Of a stretch of 64,000 nt of DNA, positions 10,598-22,712 are shown piece after piece. Location of the stretch: positions 1-64,000 of the forward strand of contig CAVUVH010000013.1 in the NCBI GenBank assembly GCA_963744735.1, in the 5' to 3' direction. How positions within the stretch are numbered: position 1 is the stretch's first letter; each line of letters opens with the position of its first letter. Both the position numbers and the translations under genes were made by a program. The notes beneath the pieces were generated by a model that was not told the DNA's origin, ran no database searches, and worked only from the letters and a program-made list of their open reading frames with translations. The stretch comes from RPQJ01 sp963744735 (lineage in GTDB: Bacteria > Pseudomonadota > Gammaproteobacteria > Steroidobacterales > Steroidobacteraceae).

Positions 10598-11983
10598 TCA
10601 GGCCGCGGCCGCCGCGTTGCGCATCGTCTCGGCGAGCGCGCTGCGCATAGGCTTCGATGTCGGCCAGCGTGCGCGTCTCGGTGGCGCAGACCAGCAGCGC
10701 GTGCCCCAGCGACGGGTAGCGCGCGCGAGATGTCGCACGCCGCCGACGATGCCGCGGCGCGCCAGCGCCTCGAGCACCGGCCGCGACCGGACGGTCGAGC
10801 AGCAGCACCGCCTCGTGGAAGCGCGGACGGTCGAAGGCGAGCCGCACGCCGGGCACGCGCGTGAGTGCATCGACCAGCTGCTGCGTGCGCTGCATCGAGG
10901 TCGCGGCCACCTGCGCCAGGCCCTTCGGCCCGAGCAGCGACATGTAGATCGTCGCCGCGGTGACCAGCAGGCCCTGGTTGGTGCAGATGTTGGAGGTCGC
11001 CTTGCTGCGGCGGATGTGCTGCTCGCGCGCCTGCAGCGTCAGCGTGAAGCCCGGTCTTGCCGTCCAGGTCGAGCGTGCGGCCGATGATGCGGCCCGGCAT
11101 CTGGCGCACGTGCTCCGTGCGCGTCGCCATGAAGCCGAAGTACGGGCCGCCCGAGGACAGCGGCACTCCGAGCGGCTGGCCGTCGCCGCACGGCGATGTC
11201 GGCGCCCGAGCTTGCCCCACTGGCCCGGCGGCTTCAGCACGCGCGAGCGAGGTGGGATTGACGACGCCGATCATCAGCGCGTTGTGCGCATGCGCCCAGT
11301 CGGTCAGCGGCGTCGACGTCTTCGAGCGTGCCGAAGAAGTTCGGCTGCTGCATCACGACGGCCGTGATGTCCTGGCCGGCGTAGGGCTCGAGCGCCGAGA
11401 CCAGCGTCTGGCCGCCCTTCGGATCGTAGGGCAGCAGCTCGAACGCCAGGTTCTGGTTGCCGGCGATCGCCTGCACCACGTCGCGGTAGGTCGGGATTGA
11501 GCGCCACCGGCAGCAGGATGCGCTGCGACTTCGACTTGCGGTTGGCACGCACGGCCATCAGGCAGGCCTCGGCCAGGCCGAGGCGCCGTCGTAGAGCGAG
11601 GCGTTGGAGATGTCGAGGCCGGTCAGGCTCGCCATCATGGTCTGGTATTCGTACAGCAGCTGCAGCGTGCCCTGGCTCGCCTCGGCCTGGTACGGCGTGT
11701 AGGCGCTGTAGAACTCGCCGCGCGTGACGATCGACCAGACCGCCGACGGGATGTGGTGCTCGTAGGCGCCGGCGCCGATGAAGTTGAGCGGGCGCCCGTC
11801 GCGCGCAGCGATTTCCTGCATCGCGCGGCCGACCTCCATCTCGGTCAGCGCCGGCGGCACGCCCGGCAGTCCCGGGGCACGCAGCGCGGCGGGGATCTCC
11901 TCGAACAGCGCCTCGGTGTCGGGCGCGCCGATCGCGTCGAGCATCGCGCGGATGTCGGGTTCGGTGTGCGGAATGAACGGCAT
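10598..11983 (-). CDS. gcvPA: Glycine dehydrogenase (decarboxylating) subunit 1
   Basis: N-terminal half of the P protein, partner of GcvPB. Begins MPFIPHTEPDIRAML and contains FIGAGAYEHHIPSAV, AYTPYQAEASQGTLQ, YEYQTMMASLTGLD, NASLYDGAS, GGPYFGFMATR and SNICTNQGLL. At least six frame jumps are needed to follow homology from 11983 to the stop. Examples are 11570, 11505, 11240, 11055, 10790 and 10638, the last being a clear GCGCGC contraction. The natural C-terminus is ALAETMRN followed by a run of Ala. Confidence 0.9.
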
Positions 11984-12027
11984 GGGGCCCCTCCCTCGTG
12001 CGTCGGCGTGCGTCAGTGCGTGGCGGC

Positions 12028-12423
12028 TCAGTGCGTTTCGGCGGCGAGCACGGCCGCGTAGGCCTTGGCGTCGAGCATCGAGGCAAACTGCGCCTTGTCG
12101 TCGGGCCGGATGCGCATGAGCCAGCCCGCGCCGTACGGGTCCTGGTTGACCAGCTCGGGCTGGCCGCCGAGGTCGGCATTGCCGGCCACGACCTCGCCCG
12201 CCAGCGGGCTGTAGACGTCCGAGGCCGCCTTGACCGACTCGACCACGGCGATCACTTCGCCCGCGTTCACGTGCCGGCCGGCTTCCGGGACTTCGACGAA
12301 CACCAGGTCGCCGAGCGCCTGCTGCGCATGGTCCGAGATGCCGATGGTGATCGTGCCGTCGGACTCGAGGCGCGCCCATTCGTGCGACTTGAGGAAGCGG
12401 AGGTCGGCGGGAACGTTGCTCAT
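12028..12423 (-). CDS. gcvH: Glycine cleavage system H protein
   Basis: 131 residues, intact, the normal family length. The lipoyl-lysine lies in VESVKAASDVYSP near residue 66, and the flanking hammerhead fold is recognisable (GDLVFVEVPEAGRHV, NQDPYGAGWLMRI). It shuttles the aminomethyl group between the GcvP subunits and GcvT. It sits between gcvT and gcvPA and is presumably controlled by the upstream glycine riboswitch. Confidence 0.96.
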   Translation of the reverse strand: MSNVPADLRFLKSHEWARLESDGTITIGISDHAQQALGDLVFVEVPEAGRHVNAGEVIAVVESVKAASDVYSPLAGEVVAGNADLGGQPELVNQDPYGAGWLMRIRPDDKAQFASMLDAKAYAAVLAAETH

Positions 12424-12483
12424 GACGGAGTCCTTGGAAAGTTTTGCGGGATCAATCGAAGACTTGACGATATTCAGCGTCGA

Positions 12484-13576
<1,093 letters not shown>

Positions 13577-13615
13577 GACTCGAGTTTCCCGTCCCGGCCT
13601 TGCCATTTCGTGACC

Positions 13616-13657
13616 AAAAAAAAGGGCGGCAGGCCGCTTTGAACGACCTGCCGCCCC
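13616..13657 (-). terminator. Intrinsic terminator of the glycine riboswitch
   Basis: On the minus strand a GC-rich hairpin (GGGCGGCAGG with CCTGCCGCCC, loop of about 13 nt) is followed by a run of eight U. It lies between the second aptamer and gcvT, so it is the expression platform. The U-run ends about 40 nt before the gcvT start. Glycine binding would be expected to prevent its formation, as in known gcvT riboswitches that activate on glycine. Confidence 0.85.
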
Positions 13658-13853
13658 TCTGTCCTTTTGACCTGAGAGATCGGGAACCGGCCCCAGGCCG
13701 ACGCCGCACCCCTTCGGTGGGTCCGCCACGAGGCGGACCGCTCTCCAGAGCCCATCAGGTGCTGCCGTTGTTTTGCCTGAGCGTTTCCGGGCGGGTTGCG
13801 CCTTCGGCGGGCCGTTTTCCGGCCACTCTTCGGACAGACCTTGCGATGGGTCT
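13654..13853 (-). promoter_or_regulatory. Tandem glycine riboswitch
   Basis: Two aptamers read on the minus strand. The first has CCGAAGGCGCAA and CTCAGGCAAAA at its conserved junctions. The second begins CTCTGGAGAG, carries ACCGAAGGGGT, and closes with TCTCAGGTCAAAAGGACAGAG, the characteristic 3' end of glycine aptamers. It precedes gcvT and is followed by a terminator. Boundaries are approximate. Confidence 0.92.
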
Positions 13854-13965
13854 GCGAATTCTACCCCCTCTGCAGCCGCAGCGGGAGTGGGTCGGGAAGA
13901 CGTCGTCAACCTCAGGCGCAGGAGCATGAATCGCGCGCGCCATCACCCCGTACGGGTTGATGCCG

Positions 13966-14451
13966 TCAGGGTGCGGCCCCGCACTTCTTGAGCGACACCT
14001 CGTGCAGGGGAAACCGCTTGGCCAGGTTCAACTCCGTGATGCGCTTGTTGTAGGCCGTAAGCAGCGCATTGCCCGCGGCACCCGGCTGGACAGGCGCAAA
14101 CGACACCTGCGCGATGCCTTTCTTCTCGCCGGCGTTGAAGACTGCGGTCACCGGTTGCTGGCCGTCGAACTCGGTGATCAGCACGGCCTCGATGCCCCGG
14201 TAGTCGGGCCCCCAGTAGCCGGGCCCCGCCATCTCGATGCCACCGATCGCCTGCGTGTCCTTGCCATTCACCAGGGTCAGCTGGTCGGCTGTTATCGCCA
14301 CTCGCACGGGTGAATCACAGGCTGCCTTGACGGGAACCCAGGTGCCCTGCCACTCGGCGGGCACCGGGCCACCCTGCGCGGCCGCAATCGGAGCCGCGAC
14401 ACCTGCAAGAGAGAAGGCACAGGCAAGGATCAGGCTAGTCGTGGAACGCAT
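13966..14451 (-). CDS. Secreted hypothetical protein
   Basis: 161 residues. The first 26 residues form a clear signal peptide (MRSTTSLILACAFSLAGVAA then an Ala-rich cleavage region). The mature part begins QGGPVPAEWQGTWVP, a small compact domain with two Cys (one near residue 45, one near the C-terminus in LKKCGAAP) that could form a disulfide. No enzymatic motif is recognised. The WQGTW start is reminiscent of lipocalin-like periplasmic proteins of unknown function. It is divergent from the ispG unit; about 250 bp between them hold no gene. Confidence 0.6.
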   Translation of the reverse strand: MRSTTSLILACAFSLAGVAAPIAAAQGGPVPAEWQGTWVPVKAACDSPVRVAITADQLTLVNGKDTQAIGGIEMAGPGYWGPDYRGIEAVLITEFDGQQPVTAVFNAGEKKGIAQVSFAPVQPGAAGNALLTAYNKRITELNLAKRFPLHEVSLKKCGAAP

Positions 14452-14699
14452 CGGGAGTCCCCCTCGGGTTGCGGAAAACGCCAACCGCGACCACGGTACG
14501 CCTCTGCGTGACTGCCGCCAAACTGTGCCCACCTGCCCGGGCGCTCCGCCGACGTCGGGCGGTCACACCTAAGCGATTGATAATTCAACAGTACTTCGGA
14601 CTTCCCGCAGGATTGTCGAGTTGCAGGCCGACGTTGACGGCTTGCCAACGCCCGGCCAGCACCGGAACATCGCGACCTTCTATATAGAGAGACCAACGC

Positions 14700-14825
14700 A
14701 TGCGCCCGGTCCTGCCTGCCCCGCTCCTGCTGCTGGCCCTGCCCCTGTCTGCACAGGCCCAGGCGCCGGATAAATCGAGCGCGGCCAAGGACTTGCACGC
14801 GCTCTTCGGCGCCACGCACCCATGA
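14700..14825 (+). CDS. 41-residue secreted mini-protein or leader ORF coupled to ispG
   Basis: Starts at ATG and consists almost wholly of a signal peptide (MRPVLPAPLLLLALPLSAQA) followed by some 20 residues ending ALFGATHP. Its TGA overlaps the ispG ATG (ATGA), the usual sign of translational coupling. It could be a real small exported peptide, a leader that sets ispG translation, or the remnant N-terminus of a DUF885-like exported protein, whose mature parts often start with a DLHALF-like sequence. No frame continues it downstream. Confidence 0.4.
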   Translation: MRPVLPAPLLLLALPLSAQAQAPDKSSAAKDLHALFGATHP

Positions 14826-16047
14826 CCAGCCTCAACGCACGTCGCCAGAGCACGCCGGTCCGCATCGGACCGGTGACCGTCGGCGGCGGCTCACCCGATC
14901 GTCGTGCAGTCGATGACCAACACCGACACCGCCGACGTCGAGGGCACGGCGCTGCAGGTGCGCGCGCTCGCGCTGGCAGGCTCGGAACTCGTGCGCGTCA
15001 CGGTCAACACCGACGAAGCCGCGGCCGCGGTGCCGCACATCGTCGAGCGCCTGGCGCAGCTGGGGACGTCGGTGCCGATCGTCGGCGACTTCCATTTCAA
15101 CGGCCACAAGCTGCTGCGCGAGCACCCGGCCTGCGCCGAGGCGCTGGCCAAGTACCGCATCAACCCCGGCAACGTCGGCCGCGGCAGCAAGCGCGACCCG
15201 CAGTTCACCGAGATGATCGAGACCGCCTGCCGTTACGGCAAGCCGGTGCGCATCGGCGTCAACTGGGGCAGCCTCGACCAGGACCTGCTCACGCGCCTGA
15301 TGGACGAGAACTCGAAGCAGGCGCAGCCGCTGCGAGGCCAACGACGTGGTGCGCGAGGCGCTGGTGGTCTCCGCGCTGGAGAGCGCGGCGCGCGCCGAGG
15401 AGATCGGCCTGCCGCACGACCGCATCGTGATCTCGTGCAAGGTCAGCGGCGTGCAGGACCTGATCGGCGTGTACCGCAACATCGCGCGCCGCTGCGACTA
15501 CGCGCTGCACCTGGGCCTGACCGAGGCCGGCATGGGCTCGAAGGGCATCGTCGCCTCGACCGCCGGCATGGCGGTGCTGCTGCAGGAAGGCATCGGCGAC
15601 ACGATCCGCGTGTCGCTGACGCCGGAGCCGAACGGCGACCGCACCAACGAGGTGATGGTCGCGCAGGAGATCCTGCAGACCATGGGCCTGCGCTCGTTCA
15701 CGCCGATGGTGATCGCCTGCCCCGGCTGCGGCCGCACCACCTCGACCTATTTCCAGCAGCTGGCGCAGGACATCCAGTCGCACCTGCGGCACCGCATGCC
15801 GGAATGGCGCAAGCGGTACGCGGGCGTCGAGCAGATGACGGTCGCGGTGATGGGCTGCGTGGTCAACGGCCCGGGCGAGAGCAAGCACGCCAACATCGGC
15901 ATCAGCCTGCCGGGCACCGGCGAGCGGCCGGTGGCGCCGGTGTACATCGACGGCGAGAAAGGCCCGACGCTCAAGGGCGAGCGCATCGCGGAAGAGTTCC
16001 AGCAACTGGTCGAGGACTACGTCCAGCGGACCTACGGACGCGGGTGA
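14822..16047 (+). CDS. ispG: 4-hydroxy-3-methylbut-2-enyl diphosphate synthase
   Basis: Sixth (4Fe-4S) enzyme of the MEP isoprenoid pathway. It has the N-terminal TIM-barrel part (QSMTNTDTADV, VPIVGDFHFNGH, RINPGNVG) and the C-terminal iron-sulfur domain with CPGCGRTTSTYF and GCVVNGPGESKHANIG. Cluster Cys residues are visible in both. Two frame jumps: near 14893 (extra C) and near 15332, where CTGCGAG should be CTGCGCGAG. As the enzyme is essential in bacteria using this pathway, the jumps are most likely sequence errors. The ATG overlaps the upstream mini-ORF. Confidence 0.94.
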
Positions 16048-16056
16048 TCTCCGTGC

Positions 16057-16729
16057 TCACCTCCCCTCTGCAGCGCGAGGTCGCACCCAGATCCAGTCGG
16101 CCAGCCAGACGCCATCGCGGCTGACGTCGGGGCAGTGTGCCGCAATGTAGGACTGCTGCTTCTCGATATCCGACGGGGCACTGTGGGCAGTCGGTCGCTG
16201 CAGGTTCTGCAGCTTCTCGCGCGCCTCCCTGCAGCCCGGGCTCAGCGCCTCGAACAATTCGCTCGCACGCTGCTTCTGCGACGCCAGCACCTCGGGCTCG
16301 TCGCTGCAGTTCGCATCGCGCTCGCTGCTCGACCGTGCGATCTCCGCCGGTCGATCGCGATCGTTCAGATAGGTCCGGTCGTTACCGGGCCCCGCCTTGT
16401 AGACCTTCCAGTCGCCGGCCAGCACCTCCAGCTGGAACAGCGCGTCGACACAGCGCATCGCGTCGCGGGACGCACCTGCCGTGTCGGCCACTTCGCGTGG
16501 CGGCGAATCAGCCGCAGCCGCCGGGACAGCTTCGGGGGCAGCACGCGCTGGTTGAGTTGCGGACGGGGCCGTTGGCGACACCGCTGGCGAATGCGGCGGC
16601 GCGACGACCTCGTAGGCAGTGCCTGCTGGTGGCGGCGTGTCGGTGAAGTGCACCTGGCCCTGCGGATCGACCCATTTGTAGGTCGCGCCCAGGAGCAAGC
16701 GGCACCAACAGGATCGCCGCAAGCTTCAA
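16057..16729 (-). CDS. DUF4124 domain-containing exported protein
   Basis: After a hydrophobic start the protein carries YKWVDPQGQVHFTDTPPPAG, the DUF4124 signature of small periplasmic proteins in proteobacteria. A Pro/Ala-rich linker follows, then a Cys-containing C-terminal region (RCVDALFQLEV; NCSDEPEVL; ALSPGCREAREKL; AAHCPDVS). A frame jump near 16690 separates the TTG start and signal segment from the DUF4124 part. Function is unknown; it faces ispG tail to tail with a gap of about 10 nt. Confidence 0.7.
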
Positions 16730-16903
16730 TGCCCAGCCGGCCGCGAGTCTTGCACATGACGGCGCTCCCGCACGATCCAGTGCAGACAGTATCTGCGCGG
16801 CATGGACGCGGCCGCAATACGGCCCGACCGAGGGCCATGCCGGTTCCGACTGAGACCGATCCGCATCGGACTGGGAGTGCAGCGATGAACCGGCGTCGCG
16901 AAA

Positions 16904-17728
16904 TCAGTCCAGGTGCTCGTTGCGCGGCCACGCCGAAGCATCGATCGTCGCGCGGTAGGCATGCCATGTGGCATGCCCGATCAGGGGCAGCGTGAGGCCC
17001 AGCAGGATCATCACCGGGGCGAAGCCGGCGCCCTGCTCCCGGCCCATCAGCAGCAGCGCGAACCCCGGCGCGACGGCCAGCACGATCAGCGCCGCCCACA
17101 CCGCCATGGCCGGCTTGTTGCGCAACACGGCGTTGATGCTGGTCACGACTGCGGTGATCGAATCCACCTCGCGGTCGAGCAGCATCGGCAGCGAGAAGGC
17201 GGCCGCCGAGAAGACGATCACCGCGAAGATCGAGCCCACCGCGCTGCCGATGACGAGGAACTGCAGGTAGTCGGTCCAGTCGGGCGTGGTCATGTCGACC
17301 GGGAAGAAAATGTGGATGGCCGACGCCGCCCGCCACCAGACCAGGAACACGACCATCAGCATCAGCGCGAACACCATCAGGTTGCCGAAGGCGCGGCGTT
17401 CCTCGATGAAACAGCGCCGCAGCGACGGCTTGAGCCCGCGCTCGAGCTGGTCGCTGATGGAGTAGGTGCCGATCGCGAGCAGCGGCGCGATCAGGATGAA
17501 GCCCGACACCAGCGCGAGCAGCTCGAAGTAGCCACCGTAACGGATGGCGACGTAGGCCAGCGCCCAGCTCATCAGCACGACCACGAGGCCGTAGGTCAGG
17601 CTCTGCCGCGGGGCGGCGCGGAAGTCGGCCCAGGCGTGGCGCAGCCAGTCGAGCGGCGCCCAGGTCGCGAGCGCGCGGCAGGGCGCGACGAAAGGCAGCG
17701 TGGCTGGCATCGGCGCCGGTGGCGTCAC
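16904..17728 (-). CDS. DUF2189 integral membrane protein
   Basis: 274 residues with about six membrane segments (for example SLTYGLVVVLMSWALAYVAI and LMVFALMLMVVFLVWW). The DUF2189 family pattern includes the DWLRHAWADFRAAP lead-in, GFILIAPLLAIGTYSISDQLERG, and a C-terminal LTLPLIGHATWHAYRATID. These proteins are often found near respiratory-chain genes in proteobacteria, but their role is unknown. I used the GTG at 17728; an in-frame ATG lies six codons in. Confidence 0.78.
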   Translation of the reverse strand: MTPPAPMPATLPFVAPCRALATWAPLDWLRHAWADFRAAPRQSLTYGLVVVLMSWALAYVAIRYGGYFELLALVSGFILIAPLLAIGTYSISDQLERGLKPSLRRCFIEERRAFGNLMVFALMLMVVFLVWWRAASAIHIFFPVDMTTPDWTDYLQFLVIGSAVGSIFAVIVFSAAAFSLPMLLDREVDSITAVVTSINAVLRNKPAMAVWAALIVLAVAPGFALLLMGREQGAGFAPVMILLGLTLPLIGHATWHAYRATIDASAWPRNEHLD

Positions 17729-18441
17729 TGGTCATCGGCTGTTTCCCCCGAATCAGCGATGGCCCCTTTTACACCTTCGCCGCGGCTTTGCGCAGCCCCG
17801 CGCCCGTCCGTGGTCCGCTACCATGACCGAAACAGGAGAACTCCGTGGCACTGGGCGCGACGATGTACGTCTTCGAGATCCGCCTGGCGGACGCGGACCG
17901 CGGCGTGTACGAGAACCTGACGGTCCGCGCTGGCACGGCACCCGTCCGAGACCGAGGAGTTCCTGGTCACGCGCCTGCTGGCCTACTGCCTCGAATATGC
18001 CGCGGGCATCGCGTTCTCCAGCGGCCTGTCGACGCCGGACGAACCCGCGCTCAGCGTGCGTGACCTGACCGGCGCGCTGCAGCACTGGATCGAGATCGGC
18101 GCGCCGGACGCGGACCGTTTGCACAAGGCGACGAAGGCCGCGCCGCGCGTGACGGTCTACACCCATCGCGACATCGACTCATTGCTGGCCCGGCTGGCGG
18201 GAACACGCATACACCGCGCCGAGGCGCTGCGGATCCGCGCGGTGGACCGCGACCTGCTGGCGGCCATGGTGGCGCGGCTGGACCGGCGCATGGACTTCGA
18301 CCTGGCGATTGCGGAAGGCACGCTGTACGTCTCGCTCGGCGAGGAGACATTGACCGGGACGATAGAGGAACGGCGACTGGCGAGTAAGGATGCCCTCACC
18401 CCTGCGCCGCCCTCCCCGGCCTGCGGCCGCCCTCACCCCGG

Positions 18442-18465
18442 CCCTCTCCCGCAAGCGGGAGAGGG
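18442..18465. terminator. Palindromic repeat between convergent genes
   Basis: Perfect 11-bp arms CCCTCTCCCGC and GCGGGAGAGGG around AA. It lies between yaeQ and the convergent acyl-CoA dehydrogenase gene and can act on both strands. A closely related palindrome lies at 42990-43014, also between convergent genes. Confidence 0.6.
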
Positions 18466-18474
18466 AGCAGAGAT

Positions 18475-20157
<1,683 letters not shown>

Positions 20158-20172
20158 CGCGGGCTCCGCGGG

Positions 20173-21441
20173 TCAGGTCGCCCGCCAGGGTGTGATCGGA
20201 CTGCCGGGGCGCAGCGCCAGGCGCGGCGCGTCACCGCCCACGCCGAGCGCGCGCTCGATCAGGGCGCGGCGCAGCAGCGGCTGGCGCGTGACCAGCGAAA
20301 GACCAAGGCGGCGGACGGCGGCCACCGCGACGCTCTTCTCGGTGAACAGGCGGTTGAGCGTGTCGCAGATACCCATGACGACGGCATTCTCGCTGCGCCG
20401 CCACCGTTCGTAGCGACGCAGGACCCGCAGGCTGTGCAGTTCCTCGCCCTGGGCGGCCGCGGCGGCCAGCACCTGCACGAGGCTCGCGCAGTCGAGGAAG
20501 CCCAGGTTGACGCCCTGCCCCGCCAGCGGATGAATCGTGTGCGCCGCATCGCCCACCAGCGCGAGACGCGGCTGGACGTAGGCGCGGGCATGCCAGAGCG
20601 CGAGCGGATACCCCGCGCGGGCGCTCGCCAGTGCCAGGCGACCCAGCACGTGATCGCTCGCCACCGACACGCGCTCGCCGAATTCCGCCGCATCCATGGC
20701 GAGCAGCGCGTCCGCCTCGGCCGGGGTCGTGCTCCACACCAGCGAGACGCGGCCGTCCTGCAGGGGCAGCAACGCCAGCGGACCGGCAGGCAGGAACCGC
20801 TGCCAGGCGGTGGTGCGATGCGGTCGCTCCGGCTGCAGGTGCGCAACGACCGCGGTCTGCTCGTACGTCCAGCCCGACCGGCCGATGCCCGCGAGCTGCC
20901 GCGCGACGGACTGGCCGCCGTCCGCGCCGATGACCAGCTGGCACGACAGCCGGCGGCCGTCGGCGAGCGTGACGCGCGCCGAGTCGGCATCGATCTCGAG
21001 CCCGGCAAGCGCGCTGTGCACCGCGGTCACGCCACGCAGCAGCGGCGACTCGTGCAGGGCCCATTGCACGCGCAGGTTCTCGACGATGTGGCCGAGGTTG
21101 GGCTCGGCGGTCTCGGCGGCCGAGAACTTGAGCGCATCGGGGCGGTCCGGCGTGCTGGCGGCGTCCCACACGACCATGTCGGTGTAGGGTGCCGCGTGGG
21201 GCGCGATTGCGTCCCACGCGCGCGCGGCGACCAGGATGCGCTCCGAGGCGCGCGACAGCGCCGAGACACGCAGGTCCAGCGCGGCATCGTCCGGCGGGCG
21301 CGGCGGCGCCGGATCGACCAGCGCGATCCTCCACCCGGCCAGCGCCTCCTCGCGCGCGAGCAGCGCGGCAAGGCAGCTGCCGACCATGCCGCCACCGACG
21401 ATGACCACGTCGAAATCGAACTTGCGGCGCGGGCTGGCCAT
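20173..21441 (-). CDS. UbiH/UbiF/VisC-family FAD-dependent hydroxylase
   Basis: 422 residues, intact. N-terminal Rossmann motif VVIVGGGMVGSCLAALLA; mid-protein QLVIGADGGQSVARQLAGI; C-terminal LVGDAAHTIHPLAGQGVNLG, the FAD-binding GD motif of class A aromatic hydroxylases. It hydroxylates a ring position of octaprenylphenol-type intermediates in ubiquinone synthesis; which position (C5 as UbiI, or C6 as UbiF) cannot be decided from sequence alone. It lies 3 nt downstream of ubiH and 15 nt upstream of the acyl-CoA dehydrogenase gene. Confidence 0.88.
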   Translation of the reverse strand: MASPRRKFDFDVVIVGGGMVGSCLAALLAREEALAGWRIALVDPAPPRPPDDAALDLRVSALSRASERILVAARAWDAIAPHAAPYTDMVVWDAASTPDRPDALKFSAAETAEPNLGHIVENLRVQWALHESPLLRGVTAVHSALAGLEIDADSARVTLADGRRLSCQLVIGADGGQSVARQLAGIGRSGWTYEQTAVVAHLQPERPHRTTAWQRFLPAGPLALLPLQDGRVSLVWSTTPAEADALLAMDAAEFGERVSVASDHVLGRLALASARAGYPLALWHARAYVQPRLALVGDAAHTIHPLAGQGVNLGFLDCASLVQVLAAAAAQGEELHSLRVLRRYERWRRSENAVVMGICDTLNRLFTEKSVAVAAVRRLGLSLVTRQPLLRRALIERALGVGGDAPRLALRPGSPITPWRAT

Positions 21442-21444
21442 GGT

Positions 21445-22693
21445 TCAGCGGCTCCCGGCCAGCGGCACGCCGCGCGCGAGTCGCGGCACGCGTTCGGCCG
21501 CGCCCACGCTGAGCCGCGCCAGCGCCGACTTGGCCGGTGGCAGCACGTCGAACGCCAGCAACCCCAGGCTGCGCAGGCCGCGCAGGGCGCCGAGCGGGTT
21601 CGAGAACACGCGCACGAGGCCGTCGGTGAACGCGACGATGCGGCGGCGATCGGTCGCACGCCAGTCGGCGTAGTCCTGCAGCAGTTCGGCGTCGCCGGCA
21701 TCGGTCGTGCCCGGCGACCCGGCGGTCGGCAATGACCTCGGCCAGGCTCATCGCGTCGCGCAGGCCGAGATTGAAGCCCTGCCCCGCGATCGGATGCAGT
21801 CCCTGCGCGGCATTGCCGACCACGGCGAGACGCTCGGCGGTGTGCCGCTCGGCACGCGACAGCGACAGCGGGTACGCCGCCCGCTGGCCCACGCGCAGGA
21901 AGCGGCCCAGGCGGAAGCCGAACGCGGCCTGGAACTCCGCCAGGAATTCGGCCTCGGACAGCGCCAGCAGTCGCTCGACCGCCTCGGGCCGGCGCGTCCA
22001 GACCATGCCGCAGCGGCCGTCCGTCAGCGGCAGGATCGCGATCGGGCCTTCCTCGGTAAAGCGCTCGTAGGCGACGTGATCATGAAACCGCTGCGTGACC
22101 ATGACCGCGGTCAGCGCGACCTGCTCATAGGCCAGGTGCTCGGCATCGATGCCCGCCTGGTCGCGCACCAGCGAGCGGATGCCGTCCGCCGCCACCACCA
22201 GTCTCGCCGCCAGCGTGTGCGCCTGTCCGTCCTGCTCGTAACTGACGGTGCGGGCATCGCCGTCGACCTGGCTCCCGCTGACCCGCGCCGGCGCGATCAC
22301 GGTGACATTCGACGCACGTGCCAGGCCCGCCCACAGCGCCGCGCCGATGACGCGATTCGGCACCACGTATCCCAGCGCCTCGAGACCCTGCTCCGCGGCG
22401 TCGATGCGGGCCGTGCCGAAGCGGCCGCGGTCGGAGACGTGGATCCTGCGGATCGGCGCCGCCTCGCGCTCCATTGCCGCCCACACGCCCAGTGTCCTGA
22501 AAGCGCGCACCGTGCCATTGGCCAGTGCCGTCGTGCGCTCGTCGAAGCTCGGATGCTGCTCGCCCGCGCCCGGCGCCACGGCCTCGACCAGCGCGATGCG
22601 CAGGCCGAGCGGCGCCAGCGACAGGGCCAGCGACGCGCCGACCAGGCCGCCGCCGACGATGACGAGATCGAGCACTGGCGAGGGCGCGTTCAT
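21445..22693 (-). CDS. ubiH: 2-octaprenyl-6-methoxyphenyl hydroxylase
   Basis: FAD hydroxylase of the ubiquinone pathway. Motifs: LVIVGGGLVGASLALSLA, SFDERTTALANGTVRAF (typical of UbiH), LVVAADGIRSLVRDQAGI, and VVGNAAQGLHPIAGQGFNLG, where Asn replaces the usual Asp, as commonly seen in UbiH. One frame jump near 21713 (an extra base at a GCCGGC site) separates the FAD part from the C-terminal helical part ending at 21445. Overall length matches the family. It lies 20 nt downstream of pepP. Confidence 0.9.
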
Positions 22694-22712
22694 GCGAATG
22701 TCGGTGGCCGGC

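Noticed and set aside
7031..12000. Clustered frame jumps as programmed frameshifting or pseudogenisation
   Set aside because: They lie in unrelated genes, many are repaired by restoring bases in GCGC tracts or short G/C runs, and they include indispensable functions; consensus error is simpler.
14452..14699. A gene or small RNA between the secreted protein gene and the mini-ORF
   Set aside because: No supported frame, hairpin with U-run or conserved motif seen; it is likely only a divergent promoter region.
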